This document shows, piece by piece, positions 32,787-41,577 of a DNA stretch of 64,000 nucleotides. Location: positions 248,001-312,000 of the forward strand of contig NZ_JANBVS010000006.1 in the NCBI RefSeq assembly GCF_024586915.1, given 5' to 3'. Under the pieces are notes generated by a model. The model searched no databases, had not been told where the DNA came from, and worked only from the letters and a program-made list of their open reading frames with translations. Numbering within the stretch: the stretch's first letter is position 1; each line of letters begins with the position of its first letter. The stretch comes from Bradyrhizobium sp. SRS-191 (GTDB lineage Bacteria > Pseudomonadota > Alphaproteobacteria > Rhizobiales > Xanthobacteraceae). The position numbers and the translations under genes were made by a program.

Positions 32787-34001
32787 CTATCCGACGAGTT
32801 GTGTCACCGACAGGAGTGCGCTCATGACCGACACGATGAGACCTCCCACGACGGCGCTGATGAGAATGATTGCGGCAGGCCCGACGATGCCCACGATACG
32901 ATCGAGGCTACGCTGCAGCTTGGCCTCGTAGAACTCGGCGATGCGGCCGGCGAGCACCGGCAACTGTCCGGTCTCCTCGCCGATCCGGATCATCCGCGTC
33001 GCCATCGGCGGCAGAATGTCCGCCGCCGCCACGGCTTCGGAGAGCTTGCCGCCATGCCGCACGCGGTCGGCCGCGGCGATCCACGCTGCACCGCTGCCGG
33101 TGACCGACATGATATCGACCAGGATTCGCAAGGTCGCCGTCAGCGTCAGCCCGCTGCCGAGCAGGATGGCGAGGTTGCGGCAGAACACGCTGGTGCGGTA
33201 CGACCGGAACACTGTCGCAAGGCCAGGCAGCCGGCAAAGCCAAGCGATCACAGCGGCGCGCACACTCGCCCGGCTGAGCAACAGAACGCCCGTAGCGATG
33301 ATCGTACCGGCGAAGAGCGCGAGAACGGGACCGTTCCCGCGCAAGAAGTCAGAGATGTCGAGAAACGTCGTGATGGCTGCGTCGCTCCTGGCGCCGAAGT
33401 CGCGCAGCACGGTCGAGAACTGCGGGAGCACGACGACAAAGAAGAACAGCATCACGAGACAGGCGGCGATGAGGACAAACAGCGGATACTGCATCGCATC
33501 GGTGAGCTTGCGGCGCGTCGCTTCCGCGCGAGACCGCTCGGCGCCGAGCATGTCGAGCACGTGATCGAGCGTGCCGGAGGCTTCGCCGACCCGCACCAAT
33601 GCGAGATACATCGCGGGAAACTGCCGAGGATGATGCGCCAGCGCCTCGGCAAGGCTCTCTCCTGCAAGGAGGCTGGATCGCAAGCGGCCGACGATCGGGC
33701 GCAGCTTCCCGATATCGGCGTCGCCCGCGAGAAGATCGAGGGCATCCTCCAGCCGTGCACCCGCCTTCAGCAACAACGCTAGGTCACGCGTGAAGATCGT
33801 GACATCGGCCGGAGCAGGACCACCAAACCAGGCCAACGTATCCCGCGCGACAGCGCCCGCCGCCTTCTCCTCGAAGGTCTCGATCGGCAACAGACGCAGA
33901 TATTCGATACGGTCGACGACCTCCTTGGCCGTCGCGGCCGAGATGGTGCCGTGTACGACATCACCAGTCTCGGTAAGGGCGCGATAGCGGAATGTGCTCA
34001 C
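32787..34001 (-). CDS. gspF: T2SS inner-membrane platform protein GspF (locus 2)
   Basis: 404 residues from GTG ending at 34001 (VSTFRYRALTETGDVV), 4 bases after the gspE stop; the same start type and context as copy 1. Two T2SSF domains ('FTRDLALLLKAGARLEDALD', 'RIGEETGQLPVLAGRIAEFY') and three membrane segments. The C-terminal 60 residues are nearly identical in the two copies. Confidence 0.88.
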   Translation of the reverse strand: MSTFRYRALTETGDVVHGTISAATAKEVVDRIEYLRLLPIETFEEKAAGAVARDTLAWFGGPAPADVTIFTRDLALLLKAGARLEDALDLLAGDADIGKLRPIVGRLRSSLLAGESLAEALAHHPRQFPAMYLALVRVGEASGTLDHVLDMLGAERSRAEATRRKLTDAMQYPLFVLIAACLVMLFFFVVVLPQFSTVLRDFGARSDAAITTFLDISDFLRGNGPVLALFAGTIIATGVLLLSRASVRAAVIAWLCRLPGLATVFRSYRTSVFCRNLAILLGSGLTLTATLRILVDIMSVTGSGAAWIAAADRVRHGGKLSEAVAAADILPPMATRMIRIGEETGQLPVLAGRIAEFYEAKLQRSLDRIVGIVGPAAIILISAVVGGLIVSVMSALLSVTQLVG

Positions 34002-34005
34002 CGGC

Positions 34006-35661
34006 TCACCGTAGCGTTGTGACGCGCAGGACTTCCGCAACCGACGTCGCCCCGGCCCGGCACTTGGCGACGCCGTCATCGAGCATCGTCGTCATGCCCC
34101 GGCGAATAGCGGTACGGTCGATCGCGCTTGCGTCGGTCGAGCCCTGGATCAACGAGCGGATCTCCGGATCGAGTTCGAGAACCTCGAAGATGCCGAGCCG
34201 GCCGCGATAGCCGGCGCCGCCGCAACTGTCGCAGCCGACAGGCTCATAAACGGTCTCGCCGACGCCGAAACCGACCGCCGCGTAGCGCGGGTCGGCACCG
34301 AGATCATCGGCGCTCAGCGTTCGCTTGGCCCTGCAACGTTCGCACAGCCTGCGGACCAGCCGCTGCGCGATCACCGCCCGCAGCGTCGAGCGAAGCAGGA
34401 AGTCCTCCACACCGAGATCGAGCAGCCGCGGCACCGCCGCCGCAGCATTCTCGGTGTGCAGCGTCGTCAGCACGAGATGGCCGGTCAGCGCCGCATGCAC
34501 CGCGACATGGGCGGTCTCGCCGTCGCGCACTTCGCCGACCATGATGACGTCGGGGTCCTGGCGCACGAAGGACCGCAAGGCGGAGGCAAAGGTGAGCCCG
34601 ATGGCCGGCTTGACCTGCGACTGATTGATGCCCGGCAGCTCATATTCAACCGGGTCCTCGATGGTGAGGATCTTCCGCGTCGGCTCGTTGAGGACCGACA
34701 ACGCCGTCGCCAGCGTCGTCGTCTTGCCGCTGCCTGTCGGGCCGCAGATCACGATCATGCCGTGTGGCAGCGCCAACAGCCGACGGAGCGATCGGTCGTC
34801 GTGCGCGGAAAAGCCGAGCTTCTCGATCGAAAGCAGTCCGCGATCCCTGGGCAGCAGCCGGATCACAGCCGACTCGCCGTGCTGCGTCGGCATCACGGCA
34901 ACGCGCACGTCCAGCTCGGAGCGGCCGACCTGCAGCCGTGCGGCGCCATCCTGCGGCAACCGCCGCTCCGCGATGTTCAGTCCGGCGACGATCTTGATCC
35001 GCGAGATCACCGCTTGCGGCAGCACACCCGCGGGGGCAGCAAGCGGCTTCAGCAGACCGTCGACGCGCATCCTGATCGACAACCCGCTCCGCATCGCTTC
35101 GACATGGATGTCGCTGGCACGCAGTTCGATGGCCTGCTCCAGCAGGTCGTTGACGGCGCGCACCACCGGCGCTCCCGCTGCGAGGTCGCGCAGGCCCTCG
35201 ATGTCATCCTCGCGCAGCTGCGGCTGAGGAGCCTCGGCGCGCGCCTGGCTATGATCATCGTCAGCGAGCCTGCTCAGCGCCGCGGAGATATCCTCAGCCG
35301 AGGCCACCACGAGCGCGATGGGCCCGCCGAACACCAGCTCTGCCGCACGCGCCGACGCAGTGTCGCGCGGATCGGCCACTGCAAGGCACCGCCCATGCCG
35401 GGCCGATTGAAACGGGAAGACGATCGTCTCCCGCAGGAAACGCCGGGAAAAATGGTCAACCAGCGGCTCGGCAGCCAACAGGTCGGAGAGCGTGATCCGC
35501 GGCAATCCGAGGTGCCGGGCGATCTCATCGGCGAACCCGCCAGACATCGTATCGATCGCAATTTCAGGTCCCTCGTTCCGCTCGGGCCGGGAGCCGCCGA
35601 GCCGGGCGAACTCGTGCCCCTGCGGATCGTCGGCCGGGCGATGATGAGAAGTCGAGACCAT
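34006..35661 (-). CDS. gspE: T2SS ATPase GspE (locus 2)
   Basis: 551 residues. The N-terminal ~40 residues are polar and unrelated to copy 1; an ATG inside (MSGGFADEI) would match copy 1's start better. The core is highly conserved: Walker A 'GPTGSGKTTTLATALSVL', 'ILTIEDPVEYELPGINQSQ', 'RQDPDVIMVGEVRDGETA', and the zinc site 'CERCRAKR...CDSCGGAGYRGRLG'. First gene of the pseudopilus/platform part of locus 2. Confidence 0.92.
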   Translation of the reverse strand: MVSTSHHRPADDPQGHEFARLGGSRPERNEGPEIAIDTMSGGFADEIARHLGLPRITLSDLLAAEPLVDHFSRRFLRETIVFPFQSARHGRCLAVADPRDTASARAAELVFGGPIALVVASAEDISAALSRLADDDHSQARAEAPQPQLREDDIEGLRDLAAGAPVVRAVNDLLEQAIELRASDIHVEAMRSGLSIRMRVDGLLKPLAAPAGVLPQAVISRIKIVAGLNIAERRLPQDGAARLQVGRSELDVRVAVMPTQHGESAVIRLLPRDRGLLSIEKLGFSAHDDRSLRRLLALPHGMIVICGPTGSGKTTTLATALSVLNEPTRKILTIEDPVEYELPGINQSQVKPAIGLTFASALRSFVRQDPDVIMVGEVRDGETAHVAVHAALTGHLVLTTLHTENAAAAVPRLLDLGVEDFLLRSTLRAVIAQRLVRRLCERCRAKRTLSADDLGADPRYAAVGFGVGETVYEPVGCDSCGGAGYRGRLGIFEVLELDPEIRSLIQGSTDASAIDRTAIRRGMTTMLDDGVAKCRAGATSVAEVLRVTTLR

Positions 35662-35745
35662 GGCGCTTCCCGTGATGGACCGGACCCGATCTCCTCATGC
35701 CGAGGGCACGATCTGAATCCTTCGTCTGAGACCCTTCGTACTCGA

Positions 35746-35765
35746 ATGCAAAGATGACACTTATG
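35746..35765 (-). promoter_or_regulatory. Candidate shared operator upstream of gspE (locus 2)
   Basis: ATGCAAAG at 35746-35753, then TGACACTTATG at 35755-35765, the reverse complement of an 11-mer also found before gspD of locus 1. It sits ~90 bases before the gspE start, in the 146-base gap after the Sel1 gene, so gspE-N probably has its own promoter here. Confidence 0.4.
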
Positions 35766-35807
35766 AGATCGTCGACTTAGAACAACTACAAACCCGACGT
35801 CGATGCC

Positions 35808-36311
35808 TCACGGCGCGGTCCTGCAATCCTGTCCCGCTGCCACTCCAACGAGATGCTGCCCCTCGATGATCTGTTCGCGCGACATCTTCGATGCGACCGC
35901 ATTGCGGATTCGCAGATACGGCTCGCGCTGGCGCTGTGATGCCGCGGCCGCGGCCAGGCTCAGCCATTTGTAGGCCAGCACGACGTCCTGATCGACGCCG
36001 TGCCCCTTGTCGTAGCTCAGCCCGAGCAGATGCTGAGCCGCCGGATCGCCGTGCTCGGCAGCAGCGATGTAGAGTTCGGCTGCGGCATCGTAGGATTGCG
36101 GAACACCGAAGCCGTTGTCGTACATGTAGCCGAGCGCGGTCATGGCGCGCGGCTGCCCGCGCTGCGCCAAGGGCGCCAGCAGAGCGGCCGCGCGCGCGTA
36201 ATCGCCGCGCGCGAGTGCCGTCCAGCCGTCCCCACGAGGTCGGGCGTCAGCCGCGGCAAGCCCGACCGAGAGCGCGAGGACACCGGCTATCATGGTCGAA
36301 TGCCATCTCAT
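35808..36311 (-). CDS. Exported Sel1-repeat protein linked to gspD (locus 2)
   Basis: 167 residues; start overlaps the gspD stop as ATGA. Signal peptide (STMIAGVLALSVGLAAADA). Two Sel1-like repeats ('ALGYMYDNGFGVPQSYDAAA', 'LLGLSYDKGHGVDQDVVLAY') and the tail 'LRIRNAVASKMSREQIIEGQ', which is almost the same as in copy 1. Conservation of this tail in both copies marks it as functional, perhaps in contact with the secretin. Confidence 0.8.
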   Translation of the reverse strand: MRWHSTMIAGVLALSVGLAAADARPRGDGWTALARGDYARAAALLAPLAQRGQPRAMTALGYMYDNGFGVPQSYDAAAELYIAAAEHGDPAAQHLLGLSYDKGHGVDQDVVLAYKWLSLAAAAASQRQREPYLRIRNAVASKMSREQIIEGQHLVGVAAGQDCRTAP

Positions 36312-38665
36312 CGACTGGCCCGCGATGTCTGGAGGGCGCTCGTCGACATCGGCCTGATCGTGCCCCGCAACTTCGAGCGAAGCTCCTCGGCAACATAGTG
36401 GGCATCGGTGCCGTCGCGGATGATCTGCGGACGAATGAAGATGATCAGTTCGGTGCGGCCGCGGCTGCGATCATTGTTGCTGAACAGCTCGCCCAGGCCG
36501 GGGATCTGGTCGAGGCCAGGGACTCCGTTCCGTGTCCCCTGATGAGTCTCGCTGATCAGACCGGCAAGCAGCACCGTCTGGCCGCTCGCCACCGCAACCG
36601 AGCTCTTCACCTTGCGCTGCGCCACCGTGGGCGTGAGACTGTTGGCCGTCTGCGGCGAGACGTTGCTGATCTCCTGCTCGATCTCCAGCCGCACATTGCC
36701 GTTCTCGTTGACCCGGGGCGCAACGCGCAAAATGATTCCCGTGTTGCGGTAGTCGATGGTGTTCACGACGGTGTTGTTGGTCGTCAGGACGGTGGCGCTG
36801 CCGGTCGACACCGGCACCTGGTCACCGACCTGCAAGGTGGCCGCCTGATTGTCGATCACCACCAGCGACGGATTGGACAGCACCTTGACGTCGGTGACGG
36901 TATGCAACGCGCTCAGGATCGCGCTCGGCTGCGATTCCGATCCGATCAGAAAGTTGAACCCGGGGAATGCGCGATTCAGGAAGGCATTGGTGATCGTCCC
37001 GGCCGCCGATGCGACGGTCGCCGGGGCCGAGGTAGATGTGGTGTTCAGCAGCGATCCCTGATCCGGCCTCAAGCCGAGATTCTTGCTGGTGAGAAAGGCC
37101 TGAACGCCGTAGTTCAGATTGTCGTTCAGCGTGACCTCGGCAATCGTCGCATCGATGGCGACCTGCAACTGCGGACGATCGCACTGCCGCAGCGTGGCTT
37201 CGATGATGCGGTAGTTCTCCCGATCCGCGTAGATCAGAAGCGTGTTGTTGACGATATCGGGCGTGATCCGCACGCCGTCCATCAGCGGCTTTCCGCCAGC
37301 CGCAGACGTACGCGGCTCGGCTCCCGCATCGACCGCGGCCTGTGTCGGAGGCGGCGCCCCGCCAAAGCCGCGGTTGGCGACCAGTCCATTGTTGCCCGGC
37401 TGCTGGCCCGAGAAGCCGCCGCTCGATTGCCCCGTCGCGCCGGCGGCCGACAGCCGCTCGCTGCTCGATGTCGAAAGGGATCCGGATCCCGGAGCGAGAT
37501 CGGTCGAGGATGCGTCCGCGCTGCTCGCATTGCCCGTGAACATCTCGTTCAACACCCGGGCCATCTGTCGCGCTTCGCCATATTTCACGCGGTAGACGTG
37601 CACGCTGTTGCGAAGCGTGTTGCCGGCATCCAGCCGCTTGATCCAGGTCTCCGCGGTGTGGAGCAGCGCCGGCTTGCGGCTGATCACCATCACCGCATTC
37701 ATCCGGCTGACGGTCTGGAACTTGACCATGTTCTGGCCGAGACCGCTTTCGCCGGTGTCCATGATCTTCTCGAGCTCGGCGACGATCGGCTCTGGATTGC
37801 CGTTGGCGATCGGAAAGATTCCGACCGACTGTCCACGCATCCAATCCGCATCGAAACTGAGCGCGGCATCGACCGCGGTGCGGCGCTCTGCTCCCGTTCC
37901 CTGGATCAGCAGCAGGTTGCGGCCGGGATCGGCCCGCACCATTCCCGGCTTGAGTGCGAAGCTGTCGAGCAGCTTCAACAAGGTCGGCGCCGAGACATAT
38001 TGCAGTGGCAACGCCGTGATGCCGTAGCCTGCCTCGGTCGAGCCTCCGGAAGAGTCGACGGTGCCTGCCCCCGCCGCCTCCCCGAGTGGAATCAACCGAT
38101 AGCCCGAGCCGTCGCGAACCAGCGCTGTTCCGGACAGGCGAAGCGCGTTTTCGAGGACGTAGACCACGTCCGCTTTCGGCACCGGGCGGACCGACGACAG
38201 ACTGACCGTCCCCTGGAGTCTCGGATCGATCGAATAGCCGACGCCGAGAATGTCGCCGAGCACCACCTTGGCGACCGTTGCGATGGGCGTGTTCTCGAAA
38301 TTCAGCTCGAACCCGTTTCCGACCGCCTGCGAATGCGCTGCGACCTGCTGAACCGGAAGCGAATTCGCAGCCGGCACTTCAGCGCGCGCATCTCGTGCAT
38401 CTCTCGCATCGTCGTTGCCGCCATAGATCTCGGCGCGGGCGCGGCGCGCGGCCGGGGATTGCTCGGGCATGACCTGCTTGGGATAGCGCGGTGAAAGGTC
38501 GAGCCGCCCCACTTTATCCATGACGTCGTCGCCGCGGTTGTCACTTCCCAGCGTCGCCGGATTGCATCCCGCCAAGACGACCGACAAGGCCGCCGACATG
38601 ACCGCCAACGTTGCAAGCATGCGGCGTCGCCGCCGACCACGACTCAGTTCACCAATTTCTACCAC
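36308..38665 (-). CDS. gspD: T2SS outer-membrane secretin GspD with lipobox (locus 2)
   Basis: About 785 residues if translation starts at GTG ending at 38665; this gives a lipoprotein signal with an Arg-rich n-region (RGRRRRR), a hydrophobic core and 'VVLAGC' with Cys34. ATG at 38620 would leave no positive charge. N0 ('NFENTPIATVAKVVLGDILG'), N1-N3, a long Ser/Gly loop and the secretin barrel ending 'ELIIFIRPQIIRDGTDAHYV'. On the same strand as gspE, unlike locus 1. Confidence 0.9.
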   Translation of the reverse strand: MVEIGELSRGRRRRRMLATLAVMSAALSVVLAGCNPATLGSDNRGDDVMDKVGRLDLSPRYPKQVMPEQSPAARRARAEIYGGNDDARDARDARAEVPAANSLPVQQVAAHSQAVGNGFELNFENTPIATVAKVVLGDILGVGYSIDPRLQGTVSLSSVRPVPKADVVYVLENALRLSGTALVRDGSGYRLIPLGEAAGAGTVDSSGGSTEAGYGITALPLQYVSAPTLLKLLDSFALKPGMVRADPGRNLLLIQGTGAERRTAVDAALSFDADWMRGQSVGIFPIANGNPEPIVAELEKIMDTGESGLGQNMVKFQTVSRMNAVMVISRKPALLHTAETWIKRLDAGNTLRNSVHVYRVKYGEARQMARVLNEMFTGNASSADASSTDLAPGSGSLSTSSSERLSAAGATGQSSGGFSGQQPGNNGLVANRGFGGAPPPTQAAVDAGAEPRTSAAGGKPLMDGVRITPDIVNNTLLIYADRENYRIIEATLRQCDRPQLQVAIDATIAEVTLNDNLNYGVQAFLTSKNLGLRPDQGSLLNTTSTSAPATVASAAGTITNAFLNRAFPGFNFLIGSESQPSAILSALHTVTDVKVLSNPSLVVIDNQAATLQVGDQVPVSTGSATVLTTNNTVVNTIDYRNTGIILRVAPRVNENGNVRLEIEQEISNVSPQTANSLTPTVAQRKVKSSVAVASGQTVLLAGLISETHQGTRNGVPGLDQIPGLGELFSNNDRSRGRTELIIFIRPQIIRDGTDAHYVAEELRSKLRGTIRPMSTSALQTSRASR

Positions 38666-38758
38666 TCGCGCGCCCACCCGATGTGCCGAGTCCCTCGTCA
38701 GGTGTCCCCGGGATGGATCTTCCGTCCGTCCCGGGACCACTCCCGCAATTGGAAGACG

Positions 38759-38783
38759 GGCCGCTATCCGCAGGACAGCGGCC
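38759..38783 (-). terminator. Hairpin after the porin gene
   Basis: An 11-bp stem with one mismatch (GGCCGCTATCC / GGACAGCGGCC) and a 3-base loop, starting 14 bases after the porin stop codon and before the gspD start. No T-run. Confidence 0.4.
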
Positions 38784-38796
38784 TCTCCCTCGCGCC

Positions 38797-40623
38797 CTAC
38801 CAGAGCCAGCCGACACCGGCGAGAACCCGGTCGGACATCGCACCAGTCGCGCTGTGATCGATCACCTTGGTGTAGTTCAGCTTGTAGACGAGGCTCGGAT
38901 TCGGGAACACTGCGAGGCCGACGTCGTGGAACGTCATGTCGCCGCTGCCCGTGGGGTTGTTCAGACCATTGAGGATGTCGGCGCCGAGCATGCCCGACGT
39001 TTGGAAGTTCTGGCGCGTATATCGATAGAACGGCACGATGTCGTAGTCGTTGGGCGCCCTGAAGTGATAAGCGACCTCGGCCGAATATCCCCACATGCTC
39101 TTGCCGACATTGTTCGTATCGTCGAGATCGTTGTTGGCGCGCAGGTTCTCCGGATTGGAGAAATGCACATAGGCATATTCGCCGCGGAACTCGAGCCCGG
39201 TATTGGGAACGCGATACCGAGCCTCGGTATTGAAGATCGTCATCGCATTCTTGCCGAGCGGAGTCTCCGTGCCGTCGGCCTGCGTGGCATACGCGCCGCG
39301 CGGCGTCACGTTGGGCGAATAGTAGATCGCCGAGCTGCCGGCGAAACCGGGCAGGAACGACGGCGTATAGCTCAGCCGGAACGTATAGGCGAGCTCATTG
39401 CTCATCTGGCGGAAATCGCCGATCGGCGCGCGCGCGAGCGCGAGCGCCTCCGAGCCGCTGATGCCCGCCTCATAGCCGCCGGGGGTGATATGGCCATTGT
39501 CGCCGCGGTGGGCGAAGTCGTCGCCGAAATCCTCCGCGCTCTGGCTGGCTTGGAACTGATAGTTCAGTCCGTCGACGATCTTGCCGTAGAAGCCCGCCGA
39601 CGGCGCATACCACGTCGTCGGGATCAGGCCGTTGGCGAGCTCGGGCCGCTGCACGCTGTAGAACAGCGTCGGCTCATGATAAAGATTGGTGAACGAGATC
39701 GGTATCAGATCGATACCGGGCGAGCGCAAGGTGAAGTGGTCGTTGAACTTGATGTCGAAGAACGCCTGCTCGACCTCGACCGCGCCGTGCAGCTTGTCAT
39801 CGTTGTCGAATGCGGTGCCGCCATGCTCCCATTCCAGCTCGGCGTTGAAGGTGATGTTGTCGTTGACCTGATAGGTCGGCAGCAGCACCAGGCGTGCCAT
39901 GTCGAAACCGTTCTGCCACTGGCCGTTGGCGGCAGGGTTCTGCATCGAGCCGAGCTTGATCTCGCCATACATGCCGATCCGCATGCCCGGCACCGGCGTC
40001 GGTGCCACGCCGAACAGGTCCCTTCCGGGCGGAGGAGCAGCCTTGTTGAGATCGGCCGCCGGCAGGAATTTCGGCTTGGGGTCGGAATCCGCGAATGCTG
40101 CAGCCAATCGGGAGACCGGCGACGACGACTGCGGCTCGGAGTCCGCTGTCGACGCCGACTTGACGTCGTTCGGACCGGCAAGCGCCATGGCGTTGACGCC
40201 GGGCTGAGAGCCGGCCTGCGCGGTGCCGGATGCCTTTGCGGCACCTGACTGAGCGTCCTTGCCAGCCAGCCCGACCGGATCGGAGGGGCGCCTGGATGCG
40301 AGCGACGCGGATTGGCCGACGCCGGCCGCCTTCTTCGCCTTGGCGTCCTTGAGCTCGCCCTGGAGCGTGTTGATGCGCTGCTCCATGGCGTCGAGCTTCG
40401 CCATCAGCGCTTTGACCGCGGCGCCCTCGGCCGGCCGCGAACGCGACTCCTCAGCCCGAGCGGCGACCGCCGTGAGCGCCAAGGTCGATACTGCGGCAAG
40501 GAGAGACGAGCAGAGTATTCCGCGGCTGCGAACTGATCGAGCACCATGACGAGCAGTCGGCGCAACACGGTGTGGAGACGCCGGATCGCCTTCGCGCTCA
40601 ATACTGCAGCTATTCAATACCAT
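38797..40623 (-). CDS. Outer-membrane beta-barrel porin with N-terminal coiled coil
   Basis: 608 residues from ATG ending at 40623, with GGGGAGG upstream. Signal peptide (LLAAVSTLALTAVAARA). A short coiled coil (KALMAKLDAMEQRINTLQGE), then a disordered Ala/Ser-rich linker (~100-200), then a barrel of alternating beta strands ending in the aromatic 'LAGVGWLW' needed for BamA recognition. The coiled coil plus barrel layout resembles phosphate-selective (OprP/O-like) porins, but the specificity is not readable. It lies directly upstream of gspD of locus 2 on the same strand. Confidence 0.68.
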   Translation of the reverse strand: MVLNSCSIEREGDPASPHRVAPTARHGARSVRSRGILCSSLLAAVSTLALTAVAARAEESRSRPAEGAAVKALMAKLDAMEQRINTLQGELKDAKAKKAAGVGQSASLASRRPSDPVGLAGKDAQSGAAKASGTAQAGSQPGVNAMALAGPNDVKSASTADSEPQSSSPVSRLAAAFADSDPKPKFLPAADLNKAAPPPGRDLFGVAPTPVPGMRIGMYGEIKLGSMQNPAANGQWQNGFDMARLVLLPTYQVNDNITFNAELEWEHGGTAFDNDDKLHGAVEVEQAFFDIKFNDHFTLRSPGIDLIPISFTNLYHEPTLFYSVQRPELANGLIPTTWYAPSAGFYGKIVDGLNYQFQASQSAEDFGDDFAHRGDNGHITPGGYEAGISGSEALALARAPIGDFRQMSNELAYTFRLSYTPSFLPGFAGSSAIYYSPNVTPRGAYATQADGTETPLGKNAMTIFNTEARYRVPNTGLEFRGEYAYVHFSNPENLRANNDLDDTNNVGKSMWGYSAEVAYHFRAPNDYDIVPFYRYTRQNFQTSGMLGADILNGLNNPTGSGDMTFHDVGLAVFPNPSLVYKLNYTKVIDHSATGAMSDRVLAGVGWLW

Positions 40624-41577
40624 CAGTCAGACCTCCCCATGATTGTCGCGCGGAAGTACATCCCCTGCCCGCGCGGACGAAACTGCTCGCACGCAACTGC
40701 AAGCCATTCGCGCTAGAGGCGTGCGATGTCGATACTTGGGCTCGCGAGCGATGTCCGCGTGTCAGCACTTTGACTGCGCGCGCCAAAGACGCTCGCACGA
40801 GCGCAGAGGCGGCTCCGCCGGGCGCCGGAGGCGAAGCCCTTCACATCGAGCTAAGTATTTCAGCTGCCTATGGATTGCCCCGGGCCACGCCCTTCCGGCG
40901 TGAGCACCCGATCCATACCCCGTCCGGTTGCATTCGCATCCCGATGCCGGCGCCTGCTCGGCAACGCCACACTTCGAGATCGATTGCCGCACTTCGAGAG
41001 AGATTGCGGTGAGGCAATGGCACAGCCTGCAAGTGGCATTTGAAATCAGGAGGGAAAAGCTTCTTCTCTCACAGCCTACATTGCGGCGACATGACGCATG
41101 ACTGCCGAAGATGCCCGGTCATGACGCGGACACGAATACCTTCAACTGACAATCAAGGCAGATCGCGTGGAGTAGATCGCCGATCTTTTAAATAGATTCT
41201 AAAACGCGATCGCGCCGCGGTCGCGTGACCTAAGTGAATGATTGCAAATTAGTTGACCTCACCGTTCTAATCAGACGCCGGCCTGACGTCTGCCCCATCA
41301 TTACGCCGCATTGCCTGCACCTATTGCTGGTGAGTTAGTGCCGCCTGTCCTGCTTGCTACAGTATTCGTGCGAGGGTCTGGACCGACGACATCAACCGAC
41401 CGCGCCTCGACCGCAATCGCCAGACCGCTTCAACTCAGCACGGATGGCGGCGACCGGGTCGCTATGCAGAGCGGGACGAGGCCGGGACATAGGCCAGGAA
41501 GACATAGGCCAGGAACAGGACGACCCGAGAAATGAACCGATCGCGCGCTTCGCTGCGGCCATGATTGGAGGAGAGTC
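40624..41577. other. Long intergenic region
   Basis: 954 bases without a supported gene between the divergent porin and the pseudo-helicase gene. GC drops between about 41150 and 41280. It must hold both promoters, which I cannot place, and contains the tandem repeat at 41486-41515. Small open frames here lack ribosome binding sites and normal codon use. Confidence 0.55.
41486..41515. repeat. Perfect 15-bp tandem repeat
   Basis: GACATAGGCCAGGAA occurs twice head to tail (41486-41500 and 41501-41515), ~60 bases before the start codon of the pseudo-helicase gene. It could be a paired protein-binding site or a recent slippage duplication in the 5' leader. Confidence 0.6.

Noticed and set aside
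35891..38494. An 867-codon open frame antisense to gspD of locus 2 and the Sel1 gene
   Set aside because: Spans two well-supported genes on the other strand and has no recognisable domain.
40572..41012. A 146-codon frame in the gap before the pseudo-helicase gene
   Set aside because: No RBS, no conserved motif, and it overlaps the porin start; codon use is unlike the neighbours.
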